A DNA stretch of 64,000 bases, taken from positions 367,001 to 431,000 of the forward strand of contig JACEEZ010023743.1 of assembly GCA_016584305.1 (NCBI GenBank), written 5' to 3'. The translations under genes were made by a program, and so were the position numbers. A model generated the notes under the pieces. That model was not told where the DNA came from. It did no database searches and saw only the letters and a program-made list of their open reading frames with translations. The stretch is from Chionoecetes opilio (lineage: Eukaryota; Arthropoda; Malacostraca; Decapoda; Majidae). Below, piece after piece: positions 1 to 10,384 of this stretch (positions are counted from its first letter, which is position 1; every line of letters begins with the position of its first letter).

Positions 1-15
1 CATGTAATTTAAGTA

Positions 16-234
16 CAGTAAAACCTCTCATATTCGGACTAATTGGGCCAAGGAGTGGTCCGAGTAATGCAAGACACCGAATAATATATTATATGGGGGG
101 GATAAGTGTAAAAAAAAATCAAAAAAATCTAGGTGTATATATTATAGCTAGGAAATTTCAACCCCTAAAAAAAAAAAAAAAAAAAAAAAGGAGGTCCGAA
201 TAATGTCAAAGTCCGAATAAGAGAGGTTTTACTG
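16..234. mobile_element. pogo/Tigger-like MITE, left-arm copy
   Basis: Terminal inverted repeats start CAGTAAAACCTCTC and continue into a TATTCGGAC-type motif at both ends. TA dinucleotides flank the element (14-15 and 235-236), as expected for Tc1/mariner/pogo insertion. There is no coding capacity, and the interior is a poly-A-rich stretch. The partner in the right arm is 37708-37909. Confidence 0.8.
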
Positions 235-828
235 TATTTTTCAATCCATTTAAGAGAAACAAAACAAAAATCTACCCACCAGTGTCTCTTTCCATCCCTT
301 TACCAACACGTTTACAATAGGGAAGATCTAACAAAATCAAATATTAACAAACATTTCTTCACATTTTTTCATCACATTTTTTCTCTTTCTTTTTCCTTTC
401 TTCCATGTACAAACTTCCCCATTTTTTTTACATATTTCCCTATTTCATCACAGTTTCCCACACACATCACCCTTGGTTCACAGTTACATATTTTCCACAC
501 ATTTCTCAATCTTTCCACACACACACTAACCCAAATCATCTTTTTTTTTTTTTTTTTTTTACCACACACACATTTCCTTACTTTTTCACACAAACATCCA
601 ATTTTACACGTATACAGTACTCCCATTCTATTGAGCCTTTTCACATTCTGCCAACTCCTCTATAACCTCTGCCCCTTTCCTTGCCCCCGCCTGGTATAGC
701 CCAGTAAGGGGATCAGAGCAGGTTCAGTCATCAAAGAATGGGTTCCAAAAGCCCTCGGGTGTGTTAGATAAAGGCTTGTATTTACTGCGGTGGCGGGAAC
801 ATTTATTCATCAACTCCTGCAACATAAT
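235..828. other. Non-genic C/T-rich stretch
   Basis: Pyrimidine-rich low-complexity DNA with poly-T (541-560). Short open frames on either strand are compositional. It is mirrored at 37226-37707 without a conserved reading frame, so I see no gene here. Confidence 0.7.
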
Positions 829-1545
829 GAATGAGAGAGAGATTAATGGATAGAAATAAAATATAAGATTGGGTTAGGTTTAGTTAGTTAGTTAGAGAGA
901 GAGAGATTGATGGATAGAAATAAAATATAAGATTGGGTTAGGTTTAGTTAGTTAGTTAGAGAGAGAGAGATTAATGGATAGAAATAAAATATAAGATTGG
1001 GTTAGGTTTAGTTAGTTAGTTAGAGAGAGAGATTAATGGATAGAAATAAAATATAAGATTGGGTTAGGTTTAGTTAGTTAGTTAGAGAGAGAGAGATTAA
1101 TGGATAGAAATAAAATATAAGATTGGGTTAGGTTTAGTTAGTTAGTTAGAGAGAGAGAGATTGATGGATAGAAATAAAATATAAGATTGGGTTAGGTTTA
1201 GTTAGTTAGTTAGAGAGAGAGAGATTGATGGATAGAAATAAAATATAAGATTGGGTTAGGTTTAGTTAGTTAGTTAGAGAGAGAGAGATTGATGGATAGA
1301 AATAAAATATAAGATTGGGTTAGGTTTAGTTAGTTAGTTAGAGAGAGAGAGATTGATGGATAGAAATAAAATATAAGATTGGGTTAGGTTTAGTTAGTTA
1401 GTTAGAGAGAGAGATTGATGGATAGAAATAAAATATAAGATTGGGTTAGGTTTAGTTAGTTAGTTAGAGAGAGAGATTGATGGATAGAAATAAAATATAA
1501 GATTGGGTTGGGTTAGGTTTAGTTAGTTAGTTAGAGAGAGAGATT
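829..1545. repeat. Minisatellite A, left arm (about 62-bp unit)
   Basis: About 11 tandem copies of a unit made of an AG run, GATTGATGGATAGAAATAAA, ATATAAGATTGGGTTAGG and a TTTAGTTAGTTAG tail. The GGGTTAGGTTTAG portion resembles TTAGG telomeric DNA. The array resumes at 2151 after a LINE fragment and continues to about 2370 with shorter, degenerating units. The right-arm counterpart (about 36775-37222) has fewer copies. Confidence 0.92.
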
Positions 1546-2150
1546 TGCTTCCACAAATCATATATATCCTCAGCTCAATATATTACATTTCAAATTAATT
1601 AGAAAATATTTCATAATGTTGCTTATTTATAAAAACATTAAACTCTACCCAGGAAATAAGGTTTTCGATTTCGTCGGAAATATTTATAATATTAGGGGTA
1701 ATAGTATTAATTTAGTGTGTCCACAGTTTCGTACGTCCCTCTATAATAAAAGTGTGTTGTGTGAAGGTCCTCAGATATGGAATTCTCTTCCTATTGCAAT
1801 AAAAAGTCTGATGGAGGCTGGAAATTTACTACAATTGAAGAAGAAAATAAAGACTTATTTATTAAATAGTCAAAATACTTTATAAACTTGTGTTGAAACT
1901 GTGTCGATTGTCTGTATTTGCTTAGAAATGTTTTTTTCATATATATTTTTTTTGGTGTTATTCATATTGTATAGTTTGTCACTTATAATGCCTGTACTAC
2001 TGAACAACCAATTAGTTACGATTTTGTCTGTCTAAAGAGCTTATGCTCGACAGACCGTGCCATCATTACGTTTTTGTTTTTATATATTCAATTATATTCG
2101 TGTGCTTTTGTAATGGCAATAAAAAATTTACTTACTTTACTTTACTTACT
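1546..2150 (+). mobile_element. LINE 3' end inserted in minisatellite A (left arm only)
   Basis: A 5'-truncated non-LTR retrotransposon. A frame from about 1589 to 1885 gives the C-terminal tail typical of CR1/L2/Jockey-type polyproteins, with GPQIWNSLPIAIK and a lysine-rich end, followed by a ~270-bp 3' UTR and an (ACTTT)-type simple tail near 2128-2150. AGATT flanks both sides (about 1541-1545 and 2151-2155) and may be the target duplication, though the repeat context makes this uncertain. The right arm lacks it. A related 3' UTR (CTCGACRGACCGTG motif) lies at 26030-26165 on the minus strand. Confidence 0.75.
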
Positions 2151-2395
2151 AGATTGATGGATAGAAATAAAATATAAGATTGGGTTGGGTTAGGTTTAGT
2201 TAGTTAGTTAGAGAGAGAGATTGATGGATAGAAATAAAATATAAGATTGGGTTAGGTTTAGTTAGTTAGAGAGAGATTGATGGATAGAAATAAAATATAA
2301 GATTGGGTTAGTTAGAGAGAGATTGATGGATAGAAATAAAATATAAGATCGGGTTAGGTTTAGTTAGTTAGAGAGAGATGGATAGAAAAAAAAGG
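2151..2395. repeat. Minisatellite A, second block
   Basis: Three to four further units, progressively shortened, continuing the array interrupted at 1546. The target LINE evidently inserted within one array. Confidence 0.85.
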
Positions 2396-2743
2396 TACGA
2401 TTAGGTTTAGAGAGAGAAGGATGGATGGTAAAAAAAAAAAGTTTAGGTTTAGAGAGAGATGGATGGGTAGAAAATTAAAAAAAAGGAGATGGATAGAAAA
2501 TTAAAAAAAACAAGGCTAGGTTTAGAGAGAGAGAGGTTTAACTCACTAGAACAGAAAGAAATGAGTGATAAATCCAAGGTAGATTCTTTGCTCTTAAAAT
2601 AATATTTGGTGCAATTATATAAAAACTAAAGGTAAGAAAAGCAAGAAATGAGGAAATATGAAGCCAGCATAGTAGTGACTCTTGCTGTCATTATTACTGC
2701 TATTATTCTTCACTATTTTTAAAAGTTGATGCAAGACGTAGTG
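2396..2743. other. Non-genic A/G-rich and unique DNA
   Basis: Degenerate minisatellite remnants (2396-2535), then about 200 bp of AT-rich DNA that reappears inverted at about 36390-36600. No coding signal is seen. Confidence 0.6.
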
Positions 2744-3013
2744 TTAGTCTTGTATAAATAGGGATAAAGGGCTATACTTAAGGGGCTTTGCTGATCTGTA
2801 GTTAGTCTTGTATAAATAGGGATAAAGGGCTATACTTAAGGGGCTTTGCTGATCTGTAGTTAGTCTTGTATAAATAGGGATAAAGGGCTATACTTAAGGG
2901 GCTTTGCTGATCTGTAGTTAGTCTTGTATTAATAGGGATAAAGGGCTATACTTAAGGGGCTTTGCTGATCTGTAGTTAGTCTTGTATTAATAGGGATAAA
3001 GGGTTGGCTATAC
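2744..3013. repeat. Satellite B, left arm (about 58-64-bp unit)
   Basis: Tandem copies of a unit with GTTAGTCTTGTATAAATAGG, GATAAAGGGCTATACTTAAG and GGGCTTTGCTGATCTGTA. Four to five units precede a TTAA-targeted element and about one more follows (3642-3720). Each unit contains one TTAA. The right arm carries about 13-14 units. Confidence 0.92.
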
Positions 3014-3017
3014 TTAA

Positions 3018-3637
3018 CCCCTTCACTGCGGATATCAAATTCATAGGCCTACCCCCCTGTGCGGCAGGTTTAAATAAAATATAAAATAATTACTGATCAT
3101 ATGTTAAAGTGCCCAAATGAATAGGATGCTCATTCCATACCAGAAAATCTATGTTTCGTCTTGGTGGAGGCTACCAGCTAAGTGAAGAGTTACGTCAAAG
3201 TGCAGCAACAGGGCCGTGACCGTGCTGCCAGATGCACAATGAAACTACTTACTACTCAACATAATACAGCTTATTTTGGTACATAAATGCTTCATTCATG
3301 CATTCATGCATTCATTCATACTTCTGTTTTATATCCATCAAGAATATATTGAATATCTTGACTATTTAGCCTCGCCATTGAAGTAGAGGGTGCGGCAGCG
3401 TCAACATGTCGTACTGTACCGCTTGACCTTATTAGTCACACTAGCTCACGCAAGCAGAAAAAGAGGTTCTATTATATCGCAACACTTGACACTGTTGCCA
3501 TACAAGCCTATCACAACGAATATTTACCCATAATATCATTGAGCGCGCAGTTTAAATACAGAAACCATATATGTACCAGCCGCAGCGAACCCTTAAATAG
3601 CTGAGAGACCGTATTTGTACCAGCCGCAGTGAAGGGG
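3018..3637 (+). mobile_element. piggyBac-like MITE with TTAA duplication (left arm)
   Basis: A 620-bp non-coding element with perfect inverted termini CCCCTTCACTGCGG, flanked by TTAA (3014-3017 and 3638-3641) inside a satellite B unit. TTAA targets and CCC-starting ends are piggyBac hallmarks. Subterminal TTTGTACCAGCCGCAG occurs near the right end, with a similar motif duplicated just inside it. The right-arm copy (34956-35572) has the same absolute orientation although its surroundings are reverse complemented. Confidence 0.85.
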
Positions 3638-3720
3638 TTAAGGGGCTTTGCTGATCTGTAGTGTTAGTCTTGTATAAAATAGGGATAAAGGGCTGGCTAT
3701 ACTTAAGGGGCTTTGCTTAT

Positions 3721-4206
3721 CTCCTTCTCTGTTCTCTCTCTCGCATAATAAGAAAAACATAATTGTCTTTTTTTCGTTTTCTTTCTAACAAAATTTACCA
3801 AGAGGTGACAATCGGCTTGAGAAATAGATCAATAAATAAATATGGCAGACACAATAAAATTAGTGAATAAAAGTAAAACTGGAAAAGCCGCTCGGTGTAA
3901 ATGGTTTCCAAGTGAATAACTAATCCACAATGATCCAAAAAGAATCGAGAAACAGTAAGCTTTAAGGCCTGTGGACTGGAGGGTACCCGGTACTCTCATC
4001 TACTGAAATTTTCGTTCCGATGTTGTCGTGGATATATTATAAGCTTATATTTAACTATTGTAATGCGAGAAAGTACTTAAGACGACTGGGAGTACCTGAC
4101 CAAGCGGATACATCAGTTTGGTCTAATCGGTACTGTCGCTGACTGTGGTTTCGTTGAAAGGCGAAGTCTATACAGTGTGGGTTCGAGTCCTACCAAGATC
4201 AATATA
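3721..4206. other. Non-genic; excision-like scar and tRNA-like segment
   Basis: AT-rich DNA mirrored at 34626-34865 and 32041-32247. At 3971-3979 it carries GTGGACTGG, the position where the right arm holds a 2.37-kb transposon. Around 4110-4195 a tRNA-like segment ends in a B-box (GGTTCGAGTCC), suggesting an old SINE head rather than a functional tRNA. Confidence 0.55.
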
Positions 4207-4283
4207 CACACAAACCTCGATTTCCCGGACTAATAGGGGGGAGCACTGGTCCGGGAACCGCAAAAGTCCGGAAATCGCAAGAG

Positions 4284-4314
<31 letters not shown>

Positions 4315-4825
4315 GATGCCTTTACCCACCCCCGGACGTTTATCCTACTCTAGTATTTACTGTCCAGCAACCGACAATATCAACTACCCCGCAGCGGACT
4401 TTTACGTCCGCTGAGCATGCAGCCACCTGGCGGGAAGCAGCAGAAAGTGTTCAATAGTCTCAAGAGACGTTCCTGCACCAGGGGCAGTGGGGGTCAGGGG
4501 ACTAACGGAGGCTGTGCAGGTGAACCGTGAGTGTCGTGTGCCCAAATGTAAACAATACGACCGCTGAGCATGCTGCCACCTGGCGGGAGGCAGCAGAAAG
4601 TGTTCAATAGTCTCAGAAATGTTCTTGCACCAGGGGCAGTTGGAGTCAGGTGACTGACGGAGGCTGTGCAGGTGAACCGTGAATGTTGTGTGCCCAAATG
4701 TAAACAATACGACCGCTGAGCATGCTGCCACTTGGCGGGAGTCGCGTCTGACCAGGGGTGATAGGAGACGCTCGGACCGCCGGACAACTTTGTCAATTTA
4801 CGAACAGGACCAGACATTTCAACGT

Positions 4826-4872
<47 letters not shown>

Positions 4873-4961
4873 TCTGAGACTGACATATCCCCGGACCTCG
4901 GATTTTGTCCGGCAAATCCGATATCCGGGAAATCGAGGTCCGGGAAATCGAGGTTTGTGTG
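4207..4961. mobile_element. TA-flanked pogo-like element, left arm only
   Basis: Inverted termini CACACAAACCTCGATTTCC, TA flanks (4205-4206, 4962-4963), and a clean empty site in the right arm near 32018. It contains poly-A/T tracts and two and a bit tandem copies (4410-4555, 4556-4709) of a ~150-bp segment. The minus strand of that segment encodes a CPWC...EHFLL...PARW zinc-knuckle-like motif like those at the C-terminus of LINE polyproteins. The LINE piece appears captured and then duplicated; it is not a functional gene. Confidence 0.75.
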
Positions 4962-5117
4962 TATATTGTAATGGGAAATAAGATTTATTCCCCGAATTGT
5001 GATTGTTACCCTGTCAGTGCGTCTGTGAAAAGATTCCCCTGACGGGATTCATAAGTGAGCCCAGGGTAGTGTAGCGGTCTGTCGGTCCTCAGGTATGCCC
5101 ATGGAACATTACATTAG

Positions 5118-5888
5118 TTGGTGATGGCTCTCGAGGCGCTGCACGAGGAGGCGAAGCCTTTGGGACTTGAGGTCTCCTGGCTCAAGACCAAGATCCAGGT
5201 GTATGGAGGCTTACTAGATGAAGCAGTACAGTCTGTTTATGCATGTGGCGAGGACATTGAGATCTTGGAAAGTTTTACATACCTTGGAAGCGCAGTTCAT
5301 AATGACGGTGGGTCACGTCAAGAAGTCTTACGGCGGATTGGCATAGCCCACGGTGTTATGGACTCGTTCAGCGGGAGTATTTGGCGTTGTCGGTACCTGT
5401 GCAGGAGGACAAAGATCCGGATCTTTAAGTCGCTTGTGATCCCTGTCTTACTCTATGGTTGTGAGACATGGACGCTAAATAGCGACTTGAAGAGACGAAT
5501 CGATGCCTTTGGTAATAAGTGTCTTCGCAGAATCATGGGGTATCGCTGGGATGATTACGTGTCAAATCAGCGATTGCACCGTGAGACTGAATCAAGGCCC
5601 ATTACCTGCATAGTCCGTCAGCGCCAACTTCGGCTATATGGGCATGTGGCACGCTACCCTGAAACCGATCCTTCACATTGGGTTGTATCTGTAAGAGACA
5701 ATCCGGCGTGGAGGAGGCCAAGGGGGCGCCCACAAGGCTCGTGGCTAGGGCAAGTTGATGTTTCTTGTCGAGAGCTGCTTGGTATGGGAAAGGAGCCTGC
5801 AAAGGGGCTCGCGCGTGGTGACCCCCGGGAGTGGCGTCGTAGGGTGGGTGAGGTGATGCGCCCCTCGGCGTATGCCCCCAATGATTGA
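5118..5888 (+). pseudogene. RTE-like LINE, C-terminal part of reverse transcriptase (left arm)
   Basis: An open frame of 256 codons without an intact catalytic RT core. It covers the thumb and C-terminal region of non-LTR polyproteins: FTYLGSAVHNDGG, the LLYGCETWTLN motif, LRRIMGYRWDDYV, then RLYGHVARYP and a WRRPRGRPQGSW basic stretch. Directly after the stop is a (TGAT)n-type tail (5885-5904), the short 3' end usual for the RTE clade. The insertion is 5' truncated at GGTGATGGCTCTCGAGG. The same truncation point occurs in the fragment at 45921. The right-arm copy (31098-31867) has frameshifts, so only this copy remains open. It is a dead fragment, not a host gene. Confidence 0.85.
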
Positions 5889-5904
5889 TTGATTGATTGG
5901 GGAT

Positions 5905-6050
5905 CGAACACGGGACTTCTCGGTTGTGAGCTGAGCGTGCTACCCCTACACTACGGAGTACCCAAAGAGTTGCCCCAGCAGGATTCGAACTCGGGACATT
6001 GAGCTCACCACTCCAAAACGCTAACCACTCGGCCAACGCCTCTCCCAACG
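5905..6050 (-). mobile_element. Composite SINE with two tRNA-like heads
   Basis: On the minus strand two tRNA-like units lie in tandem. 5966-6050 has A-box-like TGGCCGAGTGGTTAGCG and B-box GAGTTCGAATCC. 5905-5962 has GTAGTGTAGGGGTAGCACGC and a degenerate B-box GTGTTCGATCCC. The second resembles the tRNA-Val-derived heads at 17425 and 55430. The right-arm partner is 30944-31080 (+). Confidence 0.7.
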
Positions 6051-6320
6051 GTGGTCCAAAGTGTCTTTCTGTTGCTCTGTTCCCAATTCTTTTGGTGTAT
6101 CGTATAACGTTTAGCTTGTATGCGATAGTATTAGTAATCTTTTTGATGAATTCGCCATGGGTGAAGACATGGGTCGAATTAGCCACATTCAAAAATTGTG
6201 ATGGGAAAGAGAAAAAAAAAACTAGTCCGAATTAGCCGATGTTTACTTCTATTTAGCCCCTACACATAATAAAAACTCACTAAAACATGCCAAAACAGCA
6301 AAGATTGTAGTACTTGTACT
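6051..6320. other. Non-genic spacer
   Basis: Unique-looking AT-rich DNA mirrored at 30667-30943. It shares a GATGAATTCGCCATGGGTGA block with 12200-12216 and is therefore dispersed repeat material. No coding evidence. Confidence 0.55.
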
Positions 6321-6882
6321 CAGAGCTGGGCACTAAATACATTGAATGTATTTAAATACTAAATACTAAATACATTTTACGAATGTATTTAAATACTAAA
6401 TACATGGGAAAAATGTATTTAAATACTAAATACTAAATACATTTTACGAATGTATTTAAATACTAAATACATCAATTGTATTTAAATACTAAATACTAAA
6501 TACATCAATTGTATTTAAATACATTTGTAAATATATTTTAAATACACAAACATTTTAACATGTCCGAAAAAAATGGATTTCCTTAGATTTTGGGTTTCCT
6601 TAGAAATTTCCTTCTCAGGCCTAAATTTCCTTAAAATCAGGCCATTTCCTTGCCAGTGGAAACCCTGGTTCACTGTAACATCAAGGTTGCCGGATAGTTG
6701 GGCGGGTTTATGGCCAATTTAACTGATAAAAAAAGTATTAAAATTTTTATATTAAAGGTATTTAAATACTCATAAATGTATTTAAATACTGTATTTAAAT
6801 ACATGACAACCAATGTATTTATAAATACATTTCTAAATACACAAATGTATTTAAATACTTATTTAAATACTGCCCAGCTCTG
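6321..6882. mobile_element. hAT-type MITE with 8-bp target duplication (left arm)
   Basis: Termini CAGAGCTGGGCA...TGCCCAGCTCTG are flanked by identical 8-bp CTTGTACT (6313-6320, 6883-6890), the hAT signature. The interior is dominated by iterated ATTTAAATAC motifs, able to fold extensively. The right-arm copy is 30145-30666. Shared by both arms, it predates their split. Confidence 0.88.
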
Positions 6883-7075
6883 CTTGTACTCACTAAAACA
6901 TGGCTGATACTGAAGTCTTGAAATACAGTACAGTACCCTCACGAGTTTCACGCTATGCGAGATTCGCGATCATCGAGTTTCGCGCTGAGTCCTAAATTCT
7001 TACCATCCTGACTTTCGCGCATTATCTCCCAGAGTTTCGCGCTGCTTCGTACACTTTTTTTTTTTTTTTTTTTTT

Positions 7076-7205
7076 TGGTGCCTATAGTGCCATTTGGCAG
7101 TGACCTCCAGGGGTGGGATGTTAGGCCCTGTACTCGAGGGCTGTAATGGTTGGCCCTTGCCCGTTGTGGCACAGGCAGGATTTTTATAAGAGTTAATGGG
7201 CTGCA
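7076..7205 (-). mobile_element. SINE 1 3' fragment
   Basis: Body of the same SINE family as 11731-12060 (GGCGAGGGCCAACC- and CTGGAGGTCACTGCC-type motifs on the minus strand), lacking the tRNA-like head. It ends near ATTAACTCTT. Mirrored at 29836-29955. Confidence 0.65.
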
Positions 7206-7269
7206 TTAGTAGAAGCAAAATTGGATTAGCTTTCCATTGATATATTTCGTTTTCTGATAAATGAATTAG

Positions 7270-7998
7270 CACCATGCATAAATTAGCATTAACTAAATAA
7301 ATATCATCATCAATCGGGGTATAAGCAAGCGCGCCACCCTCAGTACTCCCTGATTGTGTAAGCGACTGGGCGAGGCTCTCTCCGACGGCCTCCGCTCCCG
7401 CACACCACAGTCACCGTTCCTCTCACGCACACAGTAGTAGCTACAGCCCATTATTATTACTACGTTTGCAGTGCTTAAGCTGTGTATTAAACTGCAGTGC
7501 GAATTGACTAGTTTTTAAGAATTGTAGACATGGGCAGTGTGATTGAATATACTTTTCAAGCTCACAAGGTAGTGGTATATATCACTGGCGTAATAAGCCT
7601 GGAGGATCGCCACCAAGCAGAGTCGTGATGTCCTTCCATTTGTGCCGCGGTATGTTATATGGATCTATATTTCCTACATCTTTCAATGTAACGAGGAATA
7701 GATCCAGAGTTCAACATCCGAAGGACATAGGCTGACAGATAAACACTATCAATCACTTTCCCAGCCCTCAAAAAAAGAGATTAGTAAGCGCGAGTGTACC
7801 GCGTTTACAGGGGAGGTAATGTCCTTTGTTTACATCACCACACGGCCACTGTCGTCTGTCGGCCTGGCGCCAGCTATATGCTCGGCGTGGACCACTCGGC
7901 CACCGCTTCTCCCAGCGGTGATCCAAAAGTGTCTTTCTGTTGGTCTGTTTCCATTTTCTTTGGCGTATCGTATAACTTTTCGCTTGCATGTGATAGTA
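7270..7998. other. Non-genic region, also present elsewhere in the window
   Basis: Mirrored at 29000-29760. Part of it (about 7690-7860) also occurs at 46125-46295, outside the palindrome, so this is a dispersed repeat. Short open frames show no recognisable domain. Confidence 0.6.
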
Positions 7999-9233
7999 CA
8001 GTAAAACCCTTATAAATCGGCACAATAGGGGCTCTGGCCCTTGCCGAGTTATTCAATATGCCGAATTATGCAAATGCCCTCCTCTGATATGGGGAAAAAA
8101 AAAAAAAAAGTACCGTATTTGCCGGCGCATAAGACGCAGTTTTTTCCCTTAAAAAGGAATGCATAGTTCACCCTGCATCTAATGCGGCCATATTAGCGAA
8201 TGAGAGGTCGGGCAGAGAATGCAGAACAGCCGGTGGTATATTACTAAAGGGGTCTGAAGTTATCTGTGTTGAGCAGTAGTCCACTGAGCACAAATTTGTA
8301 GCTGTGTTATCAACAGTAATGCATAATACTAAGAAAAGGTTGGAATTTAAGAGAAAATAAGAGCTGGGACAACAAGATGCCGATTTTTGCTGCCAAAATG
8401 GCCGTGTCAGATGTAAACATCATCCACCCCCCTCTGCTGCTCTCCATTGTAAAACGTCGGATAAAAAGTCTCGGCGACGCCCTCCGCACACCCACCATGG
8501 GTCATTACCGCTCAGACTCCTCACCGCACCCATGGAAAAAACAAACATCCCGCATATGTCGCCTTAACCCGCATTCGACTCGGGCCATACAAGTTGACAC
8601 AACAGTTGAAATGAGATGATAGAAGGGAGGCAGAAAATAGTGTTGGAATTTTCGCTGGAATGAGTATTGTTGATAAATGGAATAGTGAAACAAAGAGCGT
8701 GTTAGTTTTATTTGAAGGAGTGTGAGCGGTGAGAGGGAGGTGTAGTATTTTGGGGAGTCTGTCTATACACACAAGGATGGAGAAAGGGCGTGTTGGCTTT
8801 GTAGTTTATTTGACAGCGAGTCATTGTACAACGTGGGGATAAGAGGTGCGCGGCGTGTGTGTCTCTGTGTGTCCTTTGGCTGCTTGAATTACCTGGCTGG
8901 TGTTGCAGTTGTGTCGGCGAGGACAAGTCAGATCAGTGTCAGGTCACCCTCGGGCCTCTAATCCTGGTCCCAGACAGGGAGGTGGCCTAAGCCGATGCAG
9001 GTGTGTATGTGCGTGTGTGTGTTAGCGCCGCTACAGTGATGAGCAAGGTGGGATACGAGACAGCATAGGCCTTTGTACCACCTCAACCCCTCAATCCTCA
9101 CCCCTGTACCTCTACGGATAAGGAAACTGTATGAAAGTGCTAGTAAAAAGGCTGCAATGGTACCTGTAGACGGGACAAAAGTCTTCCACACGGTACACCA
9201 AGACCCATCACGGCGCCACACCGTCCGCCTCAA

Positions 9234-10384
9234 GGCCGAATCACACTATACCATCATGGTGAAATTGGTGACAGGGCACCGTCTCATCACATCCGTTAGA
9301 ATTTCTTACATTCAAACAAATAGACGTGTTACACTAAACGGTGCGCCGCCGTCACGGCTCCAATACATCACTGTCCTGTCACGTAACGGTTTCTGGGGAA
9401 GAATATTTTAACGTAATGAGACTGTGCCGTGCTGATAATTGTCGTTTTCTCAAGGCTTTATGTACCCAAAACAATGGCCCGTACTTAGAGTTGAAGGCGG
9501 TATAGCGACGAACAGCGAGGTAGCGACGAACGGGAAACCTTCTCTTTGTTACCGAGAGTCGCCAGTTGAGGTTGGTTGAGGTTTCACGCTTGCGGCAATG
9601 TATTGGTAACAGTGTTGCTTCAAACTGCATAGCCAGCCGTACGACTAAAATAGTGTATAATGCGAATTTGCCCTTATACTCATCAAAAACATCAACAGAA
9701 ACGTTGCGATCGGCTATGAAGTTGATGAAATATATATTTAATGAAGTTAATTAACAGTAGAGGCGTGTATACGTAAGTTTCTCTACCGCTCATGTGAACA
9801 TATGCGGTAAGAGAACCGTCCTGGCGGGTTCTGGCAGCGACCTTCATGATGGCGACGGCTGAAGCCGCTACCCACCCCTCTATCCTGAACCTCCTTCATT
9901 ATTGTCACTAAAATCACTTATTGCTGCATATGTAATACCTAATAATCTTATACTTATACTTAAATACATATTGGCAAGAATTTTTTTAACATATCTCTTA
10001 ATCCCTCCAGATTAGGAATGTAATAAAAATTCATCGAAGGTTGAGTGAAGACACGGGGATACCCGTGTCTCCAACCTTGACCGCCAACCGCGTCCCTGCT
10101 CTTCGTTCCAAAATTACAGGGTTTTTTATCCGTCTTATGGTAAGCGAAGGTCTGCCGTTCGTCGTTCTACCGCCTACCGTCATGACTCTCGGTACGGGCC
10201 AATGTCTTTTAGAGTTCAACTCCTCTTCTTCATCCGACAGAAGTGCTATTAATGCAAATTTCTTCAAGCATAGCCTCTGAGGCACCATGTCTGCTTAGAG
10301 GGTGAGCAGGAACCGTGACGAATAGTGTGAATAAAAGGCACGGTTGACGGAACACTGCCGTGATTTCAGAGTGTGAACCAGCCT
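9234..10384 (-). mobile_element. PIF/Harbinger-like element nested in 8113-11435
   Basis: Approximate termini GGCCGAATCACACT (9234) and, on the opposite strand, GGCTGGTTCACACT (ending 10384). Internal blocks near 9470-9540 and 10130-10215 are inverted copies of each other (AATGGCCCGTAC and GACGAACGGC motifs). A clear 3-bp target duplication is not seen. Confidence 0.55.
10031..10288 (-). pseudogene. Harbinger (HARBI1-like) transposase N-terminal remnant
   Basis: An 85-codon frame beginning near the element's right terminus. It reads ALIALLSDEEEELNSKRHW, which resembles the start of HARBI1-type transposases, where a short acidic segment precedes an R-H-W motif. Downstream residues drift into a basic stretch (GRRTTNGRPSL) without the DDE domain, so the protein is truncated and surely inactive. 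The resemblance is from memory of the family and was not tested by alignment. Confidence 0.45.

Noticed and set aside
372..665. Open frames on both strands in the C/T-rich stretch
   Set aside because: Low-complexity composition, overlapping frames and no conservation of frame in the mirrored copy at 37340-37600.
2744..3013. Array of regularly spaced repeats as a CRISPR
   Set aside because: Contiguous tandem units with no spacers; a satellite.
4110..4195. Functional tRNA gene
   Set aside because: A B-box is present but no convincing full cloverleaf; more likely an old SINE head.
5602..6192. 196-codon minus-strand ORF opposite the RTE fragment
   Set aside because: Shadow frame; the plus strand carries recognisable LINE motifs and its mirror at 30938-31384 is open only because the sequence is shared.
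9073..9411. 112-codon plus-strand ORF inside the 3.3-kb element
   Set aside because: It crosses the Harbinger terminus at 9234 and has no domain or homologous context; chance frame.
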